NCBI RefSeq assembly: GCF_003007685.1
Contig: NZ_PXNN01000005.1
Location: 104,742 to 168,741 of the forward strand
Direction: 5' to 3'
From: Marinobacter halophilus
GTDB taxonomy: Bacteria; Pseudomonadota; Gammaproteobacteria; Pseudomonadales; Oleiphilaceae
Length of the DNA: 64,000 nt
In this document: positions 52,942 to 63,200 of the stretch, piece by piece
How the letters are laid out: every line of letters starts with the position of its first letter
Position numbering within the stretch: position 1 is the stretch's first letter
Program-made: the position numbers and the translations under genes
Notes under the pieces: model-generated
Told to the model about the DNA's origin: nothing
The model's input: only the letters and a program-made list of their open reading frames with translations
The model's database searches: none

Positions 52942-55575
52942 GTGATTCGGGTAGAACTGCCGGCGCTCATCGGGCGCCTAAACGACATTTCACGCCAGGC
53001 TCTGGAAGCCTCCGCCGCCCTGTGTATTAGCCGCCAGGGCGCCGAGATTACGCCCGCGCACCTGCTGTTCAAATTGCTGGAAACACCCTTTTCTGATGTG
53101 CGCCAGATTCTGGAACACACCGGCATCAACCACCAGCAGCTGCAACCACAGGTGGGCGATAGCCTGAACGGCGAAGCGCAATCCGCCGAGCCCTACCCGT
53201 CATTTTCACCTTTGTTGGTGGAGTTGATGCAGGACGCCTGGCTGCTGGCCTCCACCGAGCTCGGGCACACAGATCTGCGCTCCGGCGCGCTCTTCCTGGC
53301 GCTGCTGATGAGCGCCGACCGCTACCTGATGCCGCGAGTGGCCCAGGCCCTGGTGGACATCAACCGTGAACAGCTACGCAAGCAGTTTGATCGGCTGACC
53401 GAAGGGTCGGTAGAACGTCCGCAGCTGGCCGACAACGGCAGTGGTAAACCCGCTATTGAAACCGACATCGACCCGCTCAAACGCTACGCCACCGACTTCA
53501 CCAAACTGGCCCGGGAACAGAAGCTGGACCCGGTGGTGTGCCGGGATACCGAAATCGACCAGATGATCGACATCCTCTGCCGTCGCCGCAAGAACAACCC
53601 CATCGTGGTGGGCGACGCCGGCGTCGGTAAAAGCGCCCTGGTGGAGGGCCTGGCGCTGCGCATTGTCAACGGCGACGTGCCGGACCGCCTGAAAACCGTC
53701 GAACTCTGGACCCTGGACATGGGCGCCCTGCAGGCTGGCGCCTCGGTCAAGGGCGAGTTCGAGAAGCGCCTGAAAGGCGTGATCGAAGCGGTCAAAGGCT
53801 CCGTCACCCCAATCATTCTGTTCATCGACGAAGCTCACACCCTGATTGGTGCCGGCAACAGCGAAGGTGGCTCCGACGCCGCCAACCTGCTGAAACCGGC
53901 CCTGGCCCGGGGCGAGTTACGCACCATCGCTGCCACCACCTGGCGCGAGTACAAGAAATACTTTGAAAAAGACCCGGCCCTGAGCCGTCGTTTCCAGCCC
54001 GTGGCCCTGAACGAGCCGACCCCGGGTGAAGCTGTGCACATCCTCCGTGGCCTGCGCACCGTTTATGAAAAGGCCCATCAGGTACTGGTCGCCGACAGCG
54101 CCCTGAAAGCCGCTGCGGAAATGTCAGCTCGTTACCTGGCGGGTCGCCAGTTGCCAGACAAAGCCATCGACGTACTGGACACCGCCTGCGCCCGGGTTAG
54201 CCTTAACCTGAGTACGCCGCCCCGTCGTCTCAGCCACGTGCGCAGTGAGTTGCACCAGCTGGCCATGGAACAGGAACTGCTGAGCCGGGAGCATACCCTC
54301 GGCCAGAGTGTCGACGCAGAACGTGAACAGGCGCTGGAACAGCAGATTGCTGACCTGACCGCTGAATCCGAAGCCCTGGAACAAAGCTGGAACGACCAGC
54401 GCGACCTGGTGGCCCGGCTGGTGGAAATCCGCGAACAGATGCTGACCGATGATCAGCCCTCGGCAGACGTGGAGGAAGGCAGCGCAGATCCCGAAAACGA
54501 GGAACGCCCGGACCTGAAAAGCGAGGCCGCCGCCATCGAACAGGAGCTGGCCGAGCTCCAGGCCGACGAGCCCCTGGTCCACGCTCGGGTCGACGCCCGC
54601 CAGGTCGCCGAAGTCATCGCCGACTGGACCGGCATCCCGGTCAACCGCATGACCACCGACGAACTGCAAAAAATCACCCATTTGCCGGCATACCTGCAGG
54701 CCCACATCAAAGGCCAGGACACCGCCATTGACTGCCTGCACCAGCACCTGCTCACCGCCCGCGCCGACCTGCGGAGGCCCGGCCGGCCCATGGGTGCCTT
54801 TCTGCTGGTGGGCCCCAGCGGCGTCGGTAAAACCGAAACCGTGGTACAACTGGCCGAACTGCTCTACGGCGGCCGCCAGTTCCTCACCACCATCAACATG
54901 TCAGAATACCAGGAGAAACACACCGTCTCCCGCCTGATCGGCTCACCCCCAGGCTACGTCGGATTCGGCGAAGGCGGCATCCTCACCGAAGCCATCCGCC
55001 AGAAACCCTATTCCGTGGTCCTGCTCGACGAAGTCGAAAAAGCACATCCGGAGGTCCTCAACCTGTTCTACCAGGCCTTCGACAAAGGCGAACTGGCGGA
55101 CGGCGAAGGCCGGTTGATCGACTGCAAAAACGTGGTCTTCTTCCTCACCTCCAACCTCGGCTACCAGACCATCGTGACCCACGCCGAAGTACCGGAAAAG
55201 ATCGAGGAAGCCCTGTACCCGGAATTGGCCAACTTCTTCAAACCAGCGTTGCTGGCCAGAATGGAAGTGGTGCCCTACCTGCCGCTGGGCGAAGACACCC
55301 TCAACCGTATCGTCGCCGACAAACTCCAGCGCCTGGCCGACCAGATCAAAGCCCGTTACCACACCGAGGTGGAACTGGAAGCCGGCCTGGTAGAAGCCAT
55401 CCGTAGCCGTGCGACAAGAAGCGAAAACGGCGCAAGGATGCTGGAGTCGATCATCGAAGGCGAACTATTGCCACCGGTATCCCTGGCGCTGCTGGAGAAG
55501 CTGGCGGCAAGAGAGCCGGTGACCAAGGTTACTCTGGGTGTCGAAGAAAACAAATTCACAGGAACCGTCGCTTAA
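52942..55575 (+). CDS. tssH: T6SS sheath-recycling AAA+ ATPase TssH (ClpV)
   Basis: 877 residues; disassembles contracted TssB-TssC sheath. An N-terminal helical domain (1-150) is followed by AAA module 1 with Walker [16 protein letters not shown] near 222-236 and Walker [16 protein letters not shown] near 292. A coiled middle domain rich in Glu/Gln lies near 430-550, then AAA module 2 with [12 protein letters not shown] near 622 and [14 protein letters not shown] near 690. The GTG start at 52942 lies behind AAGGA. Sequence past the N domain favours ClpV over ClpB. Confidence 0.94.
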   Translation: MIRVELPALIGRLNDISRQALEASAALCISRQGAEITPAHLLFKLLETPFSDVRQILEHTGINHQQLQPQVGDSLNGEAQSAEPYPSFSPLLVELMQDAWLLASTELGHTDLRSGALFLALLMSADRYLMPRVAQALVDINREQLRKQFDRLTEGSVERPQLADNGSGKPAIETDIDPLKRYATDFTKLAREQKLDPVVCRDTEIDQMIDILCRRRKNNPIVVGDAGVGKSALVEGLALRIVNGDVPDRLKTVELWTLDMGALQAGASVKGEFEKRLKGVIEAVKGSVTPIILFIDEAHTLIGAGNSEGGSDAANLLKPALARGELRTIAATTWREYKKYFEKDPALSRRFQPVALNEPTPGEAVHILRGLRTVYEKAHQVLVADSALKAAAEMSARYLAGRQLPDKAIDVLDTACARVSLNLSTPPRRLSHVRSELHQLAMEQELLSREHTLGQSVDAEREQALEQQIADLTAESEALEQSWNDQRDLVARLVEIREQMLTDDQPSADVEEGSADPENEERPDLKSEAAAIEQELAELQADEPLVHARVDARQVAEVIADWTGIPVNRMTTDELQKITHLPAYLQAHIKGQDTAIDCLHQHLLTARADLRRPGRPMGAFLLVGPSGVGKTETVVQLAELLYGGRQFLTTINMSEYQEKHTVSRLIGSPPGYVGFGEGGILTEAIRQKPYSVVLLDEVEKAHPEVLNLFYQAFDKGELADGEGRLIDCKNVVFFLTSNLGYQTIVTHAEVPEKIEEALYPELANFFKPALLARMEVVPYLPLGEDTLNRIVADKLQRLADQIKARYHTEVELEAGLVEAIRSRATRSENGARMLESIIEGELLPPVSLALLEKLAAREPVTKVTLGVEENKFTGTVA

Positions 55576-55597
55576 CGCCCAGGCTAACTGAATCGTA

Positions 55598-55708
55598 GCG
55601 CACCGTGGGGTTGAGCGTTCCAAAACCCTGCGGAGCCATGGATGGCGGAGCGGAGCGTACACGGACGTATTCACAGCGTGTTTTGGAACGCTCAACCCCA
55701 CGGTGTGC
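55598..55708. repeat. Variable-arm inverted-repeat element, copy C (short form)
   Basis: Arms of 29 bp at 55598-55626 and 55680-55708 are complementary at 28 positions, ending inward in GTTCCAAAAC and GTTTTGGAAC. The 53-bp interior is CCTGCGGAGCCATGGATGGC, GGAGCGGAGCGTAC, then ACGGACGTATTCACAGCGTG. It lies 22 bp after the tssH stop. The arms share nothing with copies A and B beyond the terminal core. Confidence 0.87.
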
Positions 55709-55721
55709 GGGCGGCAAACGA

Positions 55722-55762
55722 GAGCGGAGCGTACAAGGATGTATTCACAGCGTGTTTTGGAA
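55722..55762. repeat. Half copy D of the variable-arm element, tandem to copy C
   Basis: A direct repeat of 55648-55688, offset by 74 bp; 39 of 41 bases are identical (GAGCGGAGCGTACAAGGATG, then TATTCACAGCGTGTTTTGGA). Only the right half of the element is present, and no matching left arm is found for its downstream flank. Confidence 0.8.
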
Positions 55763-55822
55763 AGCCACCCCGCAGGGTGCGCGGGCGACGATCTCCTAAG
55801 TCATTATTCTGGAATGGAAAGC

Positions 55823-57397
55823 ATGGGAAGAATGCAGAAGGAACTGCACACCGGCATAGACCTGGCGGTGGCACTGATCAAACAGGACACTCTGCCTGCG
55901 TTGCTGAACACCGCCACCAGCCAGCTCCAAAAAGCCTTCGGCCTCACCAAATGCTGGGCCCTCGAACTCGATCTCAGCGGCCGAACCCTGCATTGTGGTC
56001 AGCTCAGTGACACCAGCGAATTCGACTGCGGCGACTTCAGCCATCCGTTTGCCCACGTATTGCAAACCGGCCAGCCCAGAGAACTCACCCGCGCCGCCAG
56101 CTACCGCCTGGACCATCCCGGCTTCCAGGCCCTGTTCGACGCCAGCGACCGCCCAAGAAGCCTCTGGCTTGAGCCCCTGTCCGGACAAGACGGCCGCACC
56201 CTCGGCATGCTCGTACTGTGTGGCGAAGACCCCGACTGGCAGAACATCGTCGGCCAACCCCTGTACACCGGCATCAAACACCTGCTGGTGCATCAGTGGA
56301 TCAGTCAGCTGCAAAGCCGCGATCAGGTCTGGCAACGGCGCCTGCTCAAACGCTCCCTCGACCACCTGCACGACGCCGAAACCCTGCGCCAGCGTTGCAC
56401 CCAACTGGCGCACACCCTGGTCGGCAACTCCGACGCCATGGTCAACCTGCGCACCCAGGTGGTTCGCGCTGCCGGCAGCCAACTGTCGGTACTGATCCAG
56501 GGCGAAACCGGCTGCGGTAAAGACGTGGTGGCTCGAGGCATCCACGATATGTCCGAGCGGGCCAATGGCCCCATGGTGGTGGTCAACTGTGCCGCCATCC
56601 CGGACACCCTGCTCGAAAGCGAACTGTTTGGCCACACCAAAGGCGCCTTCTCCGGTGCCGATCAGGCCAAAGAAGGCCTGTTGGCCCAGGCCAATGGTGG
56701 CACTCTGTTCCTCGACGAAATCGGCGACATGCCCATGGCCCTGCAATCCAAATTGCTGCGGGTGCTGGAAAGCCGTCAGTTCCGCCCCCTAGGCGCCCGG
56801 GATGAGCAACACTCCGACTTCCGTCTGGTGGCCGCCACGCATCAGCCCCTGCAGCAAGGGATTGAAAACGGCATTTTCCGAAGAGACCTGTTCTACCGTC
56901 TCAGTCAGTTTCCTCTGCGGGTCATTCCCCTACGCGAACGCACCGAAGATCTGGAAGCCCTGAGCCGCCATTTCATTCGCCTGTACACCGCGCGCGAAGG
57001 CAGTGGCCCGCTGGGCATCAGCAGCCACGCGCTGCACACCCTGGCAGGCTACAACTTCCCCGGCAACGTGCGCGAACTGCGCAACATCGTGGAGCTGGCC
57101 TGCCTGCAAACGCCGGCCGGTGACGACATACAGCCGGAAGTGCTGCGCCTGGACGATCTGTTCGCCGATATGGGCCAGTCCCTGTCGGCCGAGGTTGAGC
57201 CCAAAACCATGGAGGGTGTGCCGGTGGCTGATGACATCCGTGATCTCAAGGCGGCCGCCCAGGCTTTTGAAGCCGCCATCATCCGTGAACGCCTGCGCCA
57301 GTACAGCGGTAATCGCGCTCAGACCGCCGAAAGTCTGGGCCTGCCCAAGCGCACCCTGGCCCATAAATGTCTGAAGTATCAGGTAACCGACGTATGA
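55823..57397 (+). CDS. vasH: Sigma-54-dependent T6SS regulator VasH
   Basis: About 524 residues; expected to activate T6SS genes through sigma-54. A GAF-like sensor domain (about 15-165) is followed by the AAA+ domain: Walker [14 protein letters not shown] near 228-240, the sigma-54 contact loop GAFSGA (usual form GAFTGA) near 274, Walker [13 protein letters not shown] near 293 and an R-finger region [14 protein letters not shown] near 352. A C-terminal Fis-type helix-turn-helix contains [19 protein letters not shown] at 55823 has GGAAAG upstream; 55814 and 55832 are alternatives. An extended frame runs back into repeat copies C and D and was not used. Confidence 0.9.
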   Translation: MGRMQKELHTGIDLAVALIKQDTLPALLNTATSQLQKAFGLTKCWALELDLSGRTLHCGQLSDTSEFDCGDFSHPFAHVLQTGQPRELTRAASYRLDHPGFQALFDASDRPRSLWLEPLSGQDGRTLGMLVLCGEDPDWQNIVGQPLYTGIKHLLVHQWISQLQSRDQVWQRRLLKRSLDHLHDAETLRQRCTQLAHTLVGNSDAMVNLRTQVVRAAGSQLSVLIQGETGCGKDVVARGIHDMSERANGPMVVVNCAAIPDTLLESELFGHTKGAFSGADQAKEGLLAQANGGTLFLDEIGDMPMALQSKLLRVLESRQFRPLGARDEQHSDFRLVAATHQPLQQGIENGIFRRDLFYRLSQFPLRVIPLRERTEDLEALSRHFIRLYTAREGSGPLGISSHALHTLAGYNFPGNVRELRNIVELACLQTPAGDDIQPEVLRLDDLFADMGQSLSAEVEPKTMEGVPVADDIRDLKAAAQAFEAAIIRERLRQYSGNRAQTAESLGLPKRTLAHKCLKYQVTDV

Positions 57398-58035
57398 CCC
57401 TGAAAGACCGAACCCGACGCCAGCTGTTTGGCCTGGCGTTGCTGGCGGCCAGTGGCCCCGGCCTGGCCGACCTGCGCCTGAGCGAAGCCGAAACCTGCAC
57501 CGAAGAGCCCAACCGGCTGGAACGGCTGGCCTGCTTCGATAGCGTGTTTGCCACGCCCCTGGCCCGCTACGAGAGTAGTCAGCGACAGCCCCAGGTAAAC
57601 CAGACCGAGCGCTGGCGCAGAGCGTTTGCCCAGGCCGGCGGCGAAGATGCCTCTGGTGTTATCTACCGTAATACCGGAGCTGCGGCAGGGCACCTGGTGA
57701 CCATCAGTGCGCTGGGCGTTCAGCCCCCGCGGCCGGTCCTGGCGCTGCAGTGCCACAACAATATTACCGAGCTGACCGTCATGTTGCCGGAGCCGATGGA
57801 GCGGGAACGAGTGGACGTGACCTTGGGGGCTGAGCGCGCCCACTGGCGAGTTCGGGATGAAGGCCTGGTGGTCAGTGCCGGCCGGGGCTTGCCGGCGATC
57901 CGCATCGTGCAGGGCATCGTTCGCCAGCAGGATGTCAGGCTGAACGCCAGCGCCCCGGAGCTCGACGGATTGTTGTTTGATCTCACCGGCTACGCAGAGG
58001 CCATCCAGCCACTGCGTCAGGCCTGTGGCTGGTAA
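57394..58035 (+). CDS. vasI: T6SS-associated exported protein VasI (TagO-like)
   Basis: 213 residues. A signal peptide (RQLFGLALLAASGPGLA, cleavage near residue 24) precedes a periplasmic domain with CTEEPNRLERLACFDSVFAT near 33-52, the VasI/TagO family opening with its two cysteines. In V. cholerae the homologue (VCA0118) lies at the same place and its exact role is unsettled. The ATG overlaps the vasH TGA by 4 bp. Confidence 0.85.
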   Translation: MTLKDRTRRQLFGLALLAASGPGLADLRLSEAETCTEEPNRLERLACFDSVFATPLARYESSQRQPQVNQTERWRRAFAQAGGEDASGVIYRNTGAAAGHLVTISALGVQPPRPVLALQCHNNITELTVMLPEPMERERVDVTLGAERAHWRVRDEGLVVSAGRGLPAIRIVQGIVRQQDVRLNASAPELDGLLFDLTGYAEAIQPLRQACGW

Positions 58036-58045
58036 GGGGGTGAGT

Positions 58046-59485
58046 ATGCAGGTTATTGAGCAACATCCTTACGTTGAACAGGTGCTGGCGGTGATCTCGG
58101 GTGAGTCCGGGGTGGGTGAGAGCCTGGACGATGACAGCATTCTCGAGTTTCTCGAAGATGAAGTGATGAAGGTGGGCTCGCTCGCCCACAACGACATCAA
58201 CTGGCACAAGGTTGAAAGTGAAGCCCTTAAACTGCTGGCGGACCGCAGCAAGGACCTCAAGGTACTCGGGTTCCTGATGCTCAGCCTCCAACGGGGTGGT
58301 GACGGCGAGCGATTTGTTCTGTCGCTGCTGTTGCTGAATCGGGTGCTGGACAGCTGGTGGGAACAGGCCTGGCCGTATTCGGGTGCAAAAGGCCAGCGGC
58401 CCCGCAAAATGCTGTTCACGCAGATGATGCAGCGCGCTATCAAGAGCGTTGAAGGTCTCAGCTTTGATGCCAGTGTCGGTGATGGCCGGCAGTATTGCCT
58501 GGATCTTCTCGCAAAACTCGATGCCCAGGCCAAGGATCGCGACTTGCCGGACGACCCGCTGTTTGATCTGAAGCGAGCGGTCGAAAAACTGCCGAAGTCG
58601 GATCCGGGGGCGGCCAGCCAGACGACATCTGGACCTCGACCGGCAGAACGTAGCGAGAGTCAGTCTGCATCATCGGCCAAACCTGCCAGCACGGCCTCGG
58701 CGACTTTGGGTAACCTGACGCTCGATCCCGGCAATGAACGGGCAACCCGGCAGAGCTTACTGAAGGTCGCTGAATTGCTGACCACCACTGACCCGGAGAC
58801 CCCGCTGGGTTACCAGATGCGTCGCTATGCCATCTGGCAAAGCATCACCAGCTTGCCGCCCACCCGGGACGGCAAGCGCACCGACCTGGCCGCCGTGAGC
58901 GCCGATCGGGTTGCCGAGTATAAAGAAGCGCTGGATAAGACTCCGGATATCGAACTCTGGCAGCGCATCGAACAAAGCCTGTCGGTCAGCCCATTCTGGC
59001 TGGATGGCCACTGGTTGAGCGCTCGCGCGGCGTCGGCCATGGGCAAAAATGACTGCGCGGAAGCCATTCGCGAGGCCCTGAAAGCCTTCGTTGAACGGCT
59101 GCCGCAGCTGGCGGAGCTGACGTTTAACGACGGCACCCCGTTTTTGAGCGAAGCGGCGGCAGACTGGACGTTTACTGCTCCGGTGTCGGCCAAGGGCAAC
59201 GGTGGCGGAGCCAACCCCTGGGAGCAGGCGCTTGACGGAGCAGTGGAACTGGCCCGCCAGAACAAGCTGCCAGCGGCTCTGGAGCTTCTGGAACAGGGAC
59301 TTTCCGATGCCCGGGAGCCCCGAGAGCGCTATTACTGGCGCTTGAGCACCGCCAAACTTTTGAAGGAAACCGGCTTGAAAACTCTGGCCGGGCAACAGAT
59401 TCAGGACTTGAAAAAACAGGTCCAGGGACTGGTTCTCGAAGACTGGGAACCCGGCCTGATCAAACAACTGGAACGACTGGCGTAA
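58046..59485 (+). CDS. tssA: T6SS assembly protein TssA (VasJ type, ImpA N-terminal domain)
   Basis: 479 residues; caps or initiates tail-tube and sheath growth. The N-terminal ImpA-type region shows INWHKVESEALKLLADRSKD near residues 50-69, LGFLMLSLQRGGDGE near 74 and LDSWWEQAWPYSGAKGQRPR near 101-120. A Ser/Ala-rich linker (190-225) leads to the C-terminal domain with RYYWRLSTAKLLKETGLKTL near 430. ATG at 58046 follows AAGGGGG; an in-frame start inside vasI is less likely. Position between vasI and tssM matches VCA0119. Confidence 0.9.
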   Translation: MQVIEQHPYVEQVLAVISGESGVGESLDDDSILEFLEDEVMKVGSLAHNDINWHKVESEALKLLADRSKDLKVLGFLMLSLQRGGDGERFVLSLLLLNRVLDSWWEQAWPYSGAKGQRPRKMLFTQMMQRAIKSVEGLSFDASVGDGRQYCLDLLAKLDAQAKDRDLPDDPLFDLKRAVEKLPKSDPGAASQTTSGPRPAERSESQSASSAKPASTASATLGNLTLDPGNERATRQSLLKVAELLTTTDPETPLGYQMRRYAIWQSITSLPPTRDGKRTDLAAVSADRVAEYKEALDKTPDIELWQRIEQSLSVSPFWLDGHWLSARAASAMGKNDCAEAIREALKAFVERLPQLAELTFNDGTPFLSEAAADWTFTAPVSAKGNGGGANPWEQALDGAVELARQNKLPAALELLEQGLSDAREPRERYYWRLSTAKLLKETGLKTLAGQQIQDLKKQVQGLVLEDWEPGLIKQLERLA

Positions 59486-59509
59486 CGCCCGCACGCATCA
59501 AACGCAGGA

Positions 59510-62500
59510 ATGGAAACCATGTGGAGAAAAGCCTTACTCATTGGTCGTTGGCTACTGCCTCACCTACGTAACGCCGCCCCGGTCACGTTGACCCTGGCGA
59601 TCATCGCGCTGTTGGTGGCCACCTGGTGGCTTGGCCCCCGGCTGGAAATTGCTGGGGAATACCCGCTGGTCGCGTGGCAGATGCGGGCCCTGGTTACCCT
59701 GGGCGTTGTGCTGCTGGTTGTGGTGTTCTGGGGCATGGCTCTGGCCCGCCGCCTGGGCAAGGTCAACAAGGCCAAAGCCGAGGAGCAGCAGGAACAGGAA
59801 GATCCGATCCTGCCCATGGAGCGCCGTCAGCAACGGCTGCTGGACCGCCAGTTGCAGGCGCTGAAGAGCAATCTGCCCGGTCGCAAAGGGCTGTACCGTT
59901 TGCCCTGGTATCTGGTGATGGGCCTGGAAGGCGCCGGCAAAACCAGCCTGATTCAGCGCGCCGGGCAAACCTACACGCTTACCAACGTTACCCGTAACAA
60001 CCGTGGCGACCGCAATCCGTTCGGTTTCGACTGGTGGATTGGCGATAACGGCGTACTGATCGACCCGGATGGTGAACTGCTGAGCCAGGGCGAGGGCGCC
60101 ACCGGCGAAATCCAGAATCGGCTGTGGAACCACTTCATCGGCTGGCTGGAACGCAGCCGCCCGCAGCGTCCTCTGAACGGGGTCATCCTGGCGGTGGATC
60201 TGGCGCGCCTGAGCACGTCCAGCGATCAGCAACGGGAAGCCCACGCCATTCTGTTGCGCACCCGCCTGCGGGAATTGATGGAACAACTGGGCTCCCGCCT
60301 GCCGGTCTACATCACCTTCACCAAAATGGACCTGATGTACGGTTTCGCGCCGTTTGTGCGTTCGCTGTCGAAAGCCGAAAAAGACCAGGCACTGGGTTTC
60401 ACCTTTCGCCTCGACAGCCAGCAGGATCACGATCAATGGCTGGAACAGTTTGCCGATCGCTACACCGAGATGGTGGACGAGCTGGGCCAGCGCCTGCCGG
60501 ATGTGCTGGCCGATAACCGCGACAGCGAAGACCGGGCCGCGGCCTACTCCTTCACCCGTCAGCTGGCGGGCCTGAAGCCGACCATGGAGCAGTTCCTGAC
60601 CGATCTGCTCTCGGCCGATGCCTTCTCTACCCCGGCGCTGGTGCGCGGCACCTACTTTACCTCGGTGCTGCAGGAAGGCGTGCCGGAAGACGCCTTTGTC
60701 GCCGCGGCTGCCCGCAACTATCAGATGACCGGTCCCATCCAGCCGGCCCAACGCGGTGGCCAGTCGGCCAGCCTGTTCACCAAGGGCCTGTTCCCCGACG
60801 TAATCTATCCGGAAGCCGGCTTGGCCGGCGACAACCGTAAAGTGGTAGGCCAACGCCAGCGCAAGGTTGCAGTTGCGGCGGTCGTCGCCCTGTTTGCCGG
60901 CGCCGGCATCACCGCCGGCTGGCAGCACTACTTTGTCCAGAATGCCGAGGCCGCCACGCAAGTGGAAAACCGGGTCAAGTCGTTCCTGAACAACTGGCAA
61001 CCGGTGGGCTATGAGCCCGACAGCACCGGTCGCAACCTGCTGCAGCCGCTGGACGAATTGCGCGAAGCCACCCTGGCGTTCGGCGACTATCGCAACGAGT
61101 GGAGCCTGGTGGCCGATATGGGCCTGTATCAGGGTCACAAAGTCGGGCCGGAAGTGGATGCCGCCTATGTCGACATGCTGGCGTATCAGTACCTGCCGGC
61201 ACTGATGTTCGGTGTTATGGAAGACATGGGCCGGGCGCCCGACAACAGCACCGAACGCCTTGAGCATTTGCGGGTACTGCGCATGATGTACGACGCTGGC
61301 GGCCGCCGTACCGACATTGTGGCGTCCTACATGCGCGACTATTGGCAGAGCCGTTTCCCGGGCCAGCGCGACGTGCAGAACCGGCTGTATGGCCACCTGC
61401 AATACGCCATGGCGCACACCAACCTGGCCGGTATGGCGGCCGACGGTGACCAGACCGCGACCATGGCGCTGGCACCCTTCCGCAGCAGTGTGCAGTGGGC
61501 TCAGCACGAGCTGGGTCGTATCAGCACGCCGGATCGCGTCTATCGGGATCTACAAGCCGAGGCCAATCGCGATTTCCAGACACCGCTGGAACTGGCGCGC
61601 AGCTCAGGGCCGGCGTTCACCACGGTGTTCAACCGCATGGACGCCTACGGCGAGCCGCTGCCGGAAGAGTTGCCCTCGGCCGAAGATCCGTTGTCCATCC
61701 CGGCCCTGCTAACCCGGGACGGCCTGGAGAAATGGTTCCTGCGTAAATCCGGATCGGTGACTGAACTGGCCCTGGTGGATGCCTGGGTGCTGGGTCGTCG
61801 CAACGATGTCGATTTCAGCAAGGCCGATGAGGCGGAACTGCTGGCCAGCCTGCAAACCCTCTACGCCGAGCATTACGCCAGCGCCTGGCGCACCGCCGTC
61901 AGCCGGGTCAATATCAACAGGTTTGAGGACCTGAATCACGGCGTCCGCATTCTGGAAAGCCTGACCAGTGGCCACGAGCCCCTGGCCCGTTTGCTCGACC
62001 AGGTACAGGCCAACACCCGCCTGATCCCCGTCGGTGAGGGCGAAGCCGAAGCCACTCGCCGGCTGCTGGAACAGTCGCCGCACTTTCGCATGCTGCAGGA
62101 CATCGAGCGGCAGTTTGCGGACCTGAACCGGCTCACCCGCAAACAGGGTGACCAGCCTTCGGGCCTGGATGAGATCATGCTGATGGTGGGTGAGTTGCAC
62201 GAGTACCTTCGCAACATCCAGGAATCGCCAGACGCCGGCAAAGCCGCGCTCAGCGCCGCCCGCGCCCGCATGGGCCTGCAGGGCGCCGACCCCATTTTCA
62301 CCCTGCAGCGGATGTCCAGTCATCAGCCGGAACCACTCAACCGGGTCCTGAACCGATTGGCCTCGGAGAGCTGGCGCGTGGTGCTGGACCGGGCGGTGGC
62401 GCAGCTGGAGCGTGAGTGGTACCGCGAGGTGTACCAGCCGTTCCAGCAGAACCTGGCCCGCCATTACCCGTTCACCGCCGGTGCCGGCCGCGATGCCGCA

Positions 62501-63097
62501 CTGCAGGATTTTGAGCGCTTTTTCGCCCCGGACGGCATTCTGGAAACCTTCTACAACGACAACCTGAAGCTGTTTCTGGAGGACCATCCCGAGCACGTGG
62601 GCGATGCCCGCCGGGCCAGCCTGGTCCGGCGTGATGTGGTGGCGTCGCTGGAGCGCGCCAAACAGATCCGCCAGGCCTTCTTCACCCGCAGTGGCGCCCT
62701 GGATGTCGAGTTTGCGCTCGAGCCCCTGAACCTGACCAACAACAAGCGCCGGGCGGTGGTGAACATCGATGGCCAGCTGGTGGAATTCTCCCATGGCCCG
62801 CGCCAGAGCATACCGCTGGTATGGCCCAACACCCTGCGGGATTCGGCAGAGAGCCGCATCACCCTGGTGCCGATCCAGGTCAATCGCTCACCCCGCAGCA
62901 TTTCCGAGAGCGGGCCCTGGGCCCTGTTCCGGTTGCTGGATAAGGCCGACATCGCCGGGGTCAGCGGCAGCGCCGTCGACGTGAAGTTCAATGTGGACGA
63001 CGGCGAGATGCGATATCGCCTGCATGCGGCCAGTAATACCAACCCGTTCACACAGCAGCTGCTCTCGGGGTACCGCATACCCCGCAGCTTGTATTAA
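59510..63097 (+). CDS. tssM: T6SS inner-membrane protein TssM (IcmF/VasK type)
   Basis: 1195 residues, the normal size. Two N-terminal helices (about residues 20-38 and 52-76), a cytoplasmic NTPase-like domain with an intact Walker A GLEGAGKTSLI near 141-151 and VDLARLSTSSDQQR near 230, a third helix near 452-470 (VAVAAVVALFAGAGITAGW), and a large periplasmic part ending in the domain that contacts TssJ. It forms the envelope-spanning complex with TssL and TssJ. ATG at 59510 or 59519. Confidence 0.95.
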   Translation: METMWRKALLIGRWLLPHLRNAAPVTLTLAIIALLVATWWLGPRLEIAGEYPLVAWQMRALVTLGVVLLVVVFWGMALARRLGKVNKAKAEEQQEQEDPILPMERRQQRLLDRQLQALKSNLPGRKGLYRLPWYLVMGLEGAGKTSLIQRAGQTYTLTNVTRNNRGDRNPFGFDWWIGDNGVLIDPDGELLSQGEGATGEIQNRLWNHFIGWLERSRPQRPLNGVILAVDLARLSTSSDQQREAHAILLRTRLRELMEQLGSRLPVYITFTKMDLMYGFAPFVRSLSKAEKDQALGFTFRLDSQQDHDQWLEQFADRYTEMVDELGQRLPDVLADNRDSEDRAAAYSFTRQLAGLKPTMEQFLTDLLSADAFSTPALVRGTYFTSVLQEGVPEDAFVAAAARNYQMTGPIQPAQRGGQSASLFTKGLFPDVIYPEAGLAGDNRKVVGQRQRKVAVAAVVALFAGAGITAGWQHYFVQNAEAATQVENRVKSFLNNWQPVGYEPDSTGRNLLQPLDELREATLAFGDYRNEWSLVADMGLYQGHKVGPEVDAAYVDMLAYQYLPALMFGVMEDMGRAPDNSTERLEHLRVLRMMYDAGGRRTDIVASYMRDYWQSRFPGQRDVQNRLYGHLQYAMAHTNLAGMAADGDQTATMALAPFRSSVQWAQHELGRISTPDRVYRDLQAEANRDFQTPLELARSSGPAFTTVFNRMDAYGEPLPEELPSAEDPLSIPALLTRDGLEKWFLRKSGSVTELALVDAWVLGRRNDVDFSKADEAELLASLQTLYAEHYASAWRTAVSRVNINRFEDLNHGVRILESLTSGHEPLARLLDQVQANTRLIPVGEGEAEATRRLLEQSPHFRMLQDIERQFADLNRLTRKQGDQPSGLDEIMLMVGELHEYLRNIQESPDAGKAALSAARARMGLQGADPIFTLQRMSSHQPEPLNRVLNRLASESWRVVLDRAVAQLEREWYREVYQPFQQNLARHYPFTAGAGRDAALQDFERFFAPDGILETFYNDNLKLFLEDHPEHVGDARRASLVRRDVVASLERAKQIRQAFFTRSGALDVEFALEPLNLTNNKRRAVVNIDGQLVEFSHGPRQSIPLVWPNTLRDSAESRITLVPIQVNRSPRSISESGPWALFRLLDKADIAGVSGSAVDVKFNVDDGEMRYRLHAASNTNPFTQQLLSGYRIPRSLY

Positions 63098-63106
63098 ACT
63101 GTGCGC

Positions 63107-63136
63107 CGTCATTCCGGGCCGATGTGCCCGGAATGA
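63107..63136. terminator. Perfect hairpin between tssM and vgrG
   Basis: GTCATTCCGGGC, loop CGATGT, GCCCGGAATGAC: a 12-bp perfect stem 9 bp after the tssM stop. No T-run. It may modulate readthrough or protect the mRNA 3' end. Confidence 0.5.
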
Positions 63137-63200
63137 CCGGAGCCTGCGCCTGGATGGTGCTGGCTGAAACGGACACGTTCACTCTTCAGGGACCGAAGTC

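Noticed and set aside
55590..55800. CRISPR-like array from the repeated segments
   Set aside because: Only two direct units, spaced 74 bp apart, inside a palindromic element; no further repeats, spacers or cas genes.
55703..55822. N-terminal extension of vasH through the repeats
   Set aside because: The extra residues are translated from repeat copies C and D and carry no domain; better starts exist at 55814-55832.
59564..61507. A 640-codon open frame antisense to tssM
   Set aside because: Same reasoning: it lies wholly within a confident gene and its translation shows no recognisable domain.
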